32,562 nt of DNA from Planctomycetia bacterium. GTDB taxonomy: Bacteria; Planctomycetota; Planctomycetia; Pirellulales; UBA1268. Below the pieces are notes generated by a model. The model ran no database searches. It worked only from the letters and a program-made list of their open reading frames with translations, and was not told where the DNA came from. The stretch spans positions 1-32,562 of the forward strand of contig JAPLNQ010000139.1 in assembly GCA_026401075.1 (NCBI GenBank), read 5' to 3'. This document shows positions 32,366 to 32,562 of the stretch, piece by piece. The position numbers and the translations under genes are program-made. Numbering within the stretch: the first letter of the stretch is position 1; each line of letters begins with the position of its first letter.

Positions 32366-32562
32366 ATGGATGGAATCGTGCGTGAGAGCCTCCTTCGACC
32401 CCAGATGCGGCAGTCTTGTCGCCTCTGGATCGGGGTGATGATTGCGGTCACGCTGGCAGGCCCCCTGCAGGCCGCCGAGCCGGCGCCGACGCGGCCGACC
32501 CAGCCGCGGGCCGGGCAGGTGCGCCCAACTGGCGGTGCTCAGCCATCATCCCGGCCGGCGGC
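32366..32562 (+). CDS. Secreted protein, 5' end only
   Basis: Sixty-five codons are visible before the window ends. With the ATG at 32366 (GAGGG about 8 nt upstream) a cytoplasmic N-terminus is followed by a hydrophobic stretch, RLWIGVMIAVTLAGPLQA, with a plausible signal peptidase site after LQA. A Pro-Thr-Arg-rich low-complexity region comes next. An ATG at 32405 would give a more typical signal peptide. The gene is divergent from the giant TPR protein, which may share its regulation. No function can be assigned from this fragment. Confidence 0.6.
   Translation, partial: MDGIVRESLLRPQMRQSCRLWIGVMIAVTLAGPLQAAEPAPTRPTQPRAGQVRPTGGAQPSSRPA

Overview
The window looks like a chromosomal segment of a high-GC, Gram-negative bacterium, most likely a planctomycete (Pirellulales-like). 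The evidence is indirect. LpxA and an LptF/LptG permease imply a lipopolysaccharide-bearing outer membrane. There is a FliW-CsrA pair, a BshB1-like deacetylase, GTG starts, and several proteins that match only families I associate with uncultured planctomycetes. No taxonomic marker gene is present, so this is inference. I see no tRNA, rRNA, insertion sequence, CRISPR array or prophage.

Layout. (a) 1-3891, plus strand: the end of nuoM, then nuoN, a short unknown gene, a TatD nuclease and a thioredoxin-fold protein. (b) 3905-4675, minus strand: fliW-csrA, the flagellin-linked translational switch, with no other flagellar gene in view. (c) 4964-9813: a lipoprotein, an LptF/LptG permease broken by a frameshift, a ComF-like phosphoribosyltransferase, hemC and an orphan LuxR-type response regulator. 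(d) 9829-13584: an intergenic palindrome cluster, xerC with a small unknown partner gene, a BshB1-like deacetylase and an M32 carboxypeptidase. (e) 13735-17942: a large acidic single-pass membrane protein (also frameshifted), an amidase-signature enzyme and a two-FHA-domain protein.

(f) 17953-26096, minus strand, is the centrepiece: six chemosensory genes in the exact order wspA-B-C-D-E-F. They are an MCP with a large periplasmic sensor, a CheW, a CheR with a C-terminal TPR region, a CheW with an N-terminal cysteine cluster, a CheA-receiver hybrid, and a CheB. In Pseudomonas this set controls the diguanylate cyclase WspR. No GGDEF gene is in the window, so the output partner must be elsewhere or be something else.

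(g) 26189-32562: a strong hairpin and a 17-bp tandem repeat separate the wsp operon from lpxA. Beyond lpxA lie a small TPR protein, a five-copy 14-bp tandem repeat that contains or touches the stop codons of two convergent TPR genes, a membrane-anchored TPR protein of about 1464 residues, and the 5' end of a divergent secreted protein.

Two genes (5748-6844 and 13735-15440) each need a one-base insertion in a homopolymer run (T5 and C4) to restore full-length proteins. Two such events in 33 kb are most simply explained by consensus errors in a long-read or metagenomic assembly, though real mutations cannot be excluded from sequence alone.
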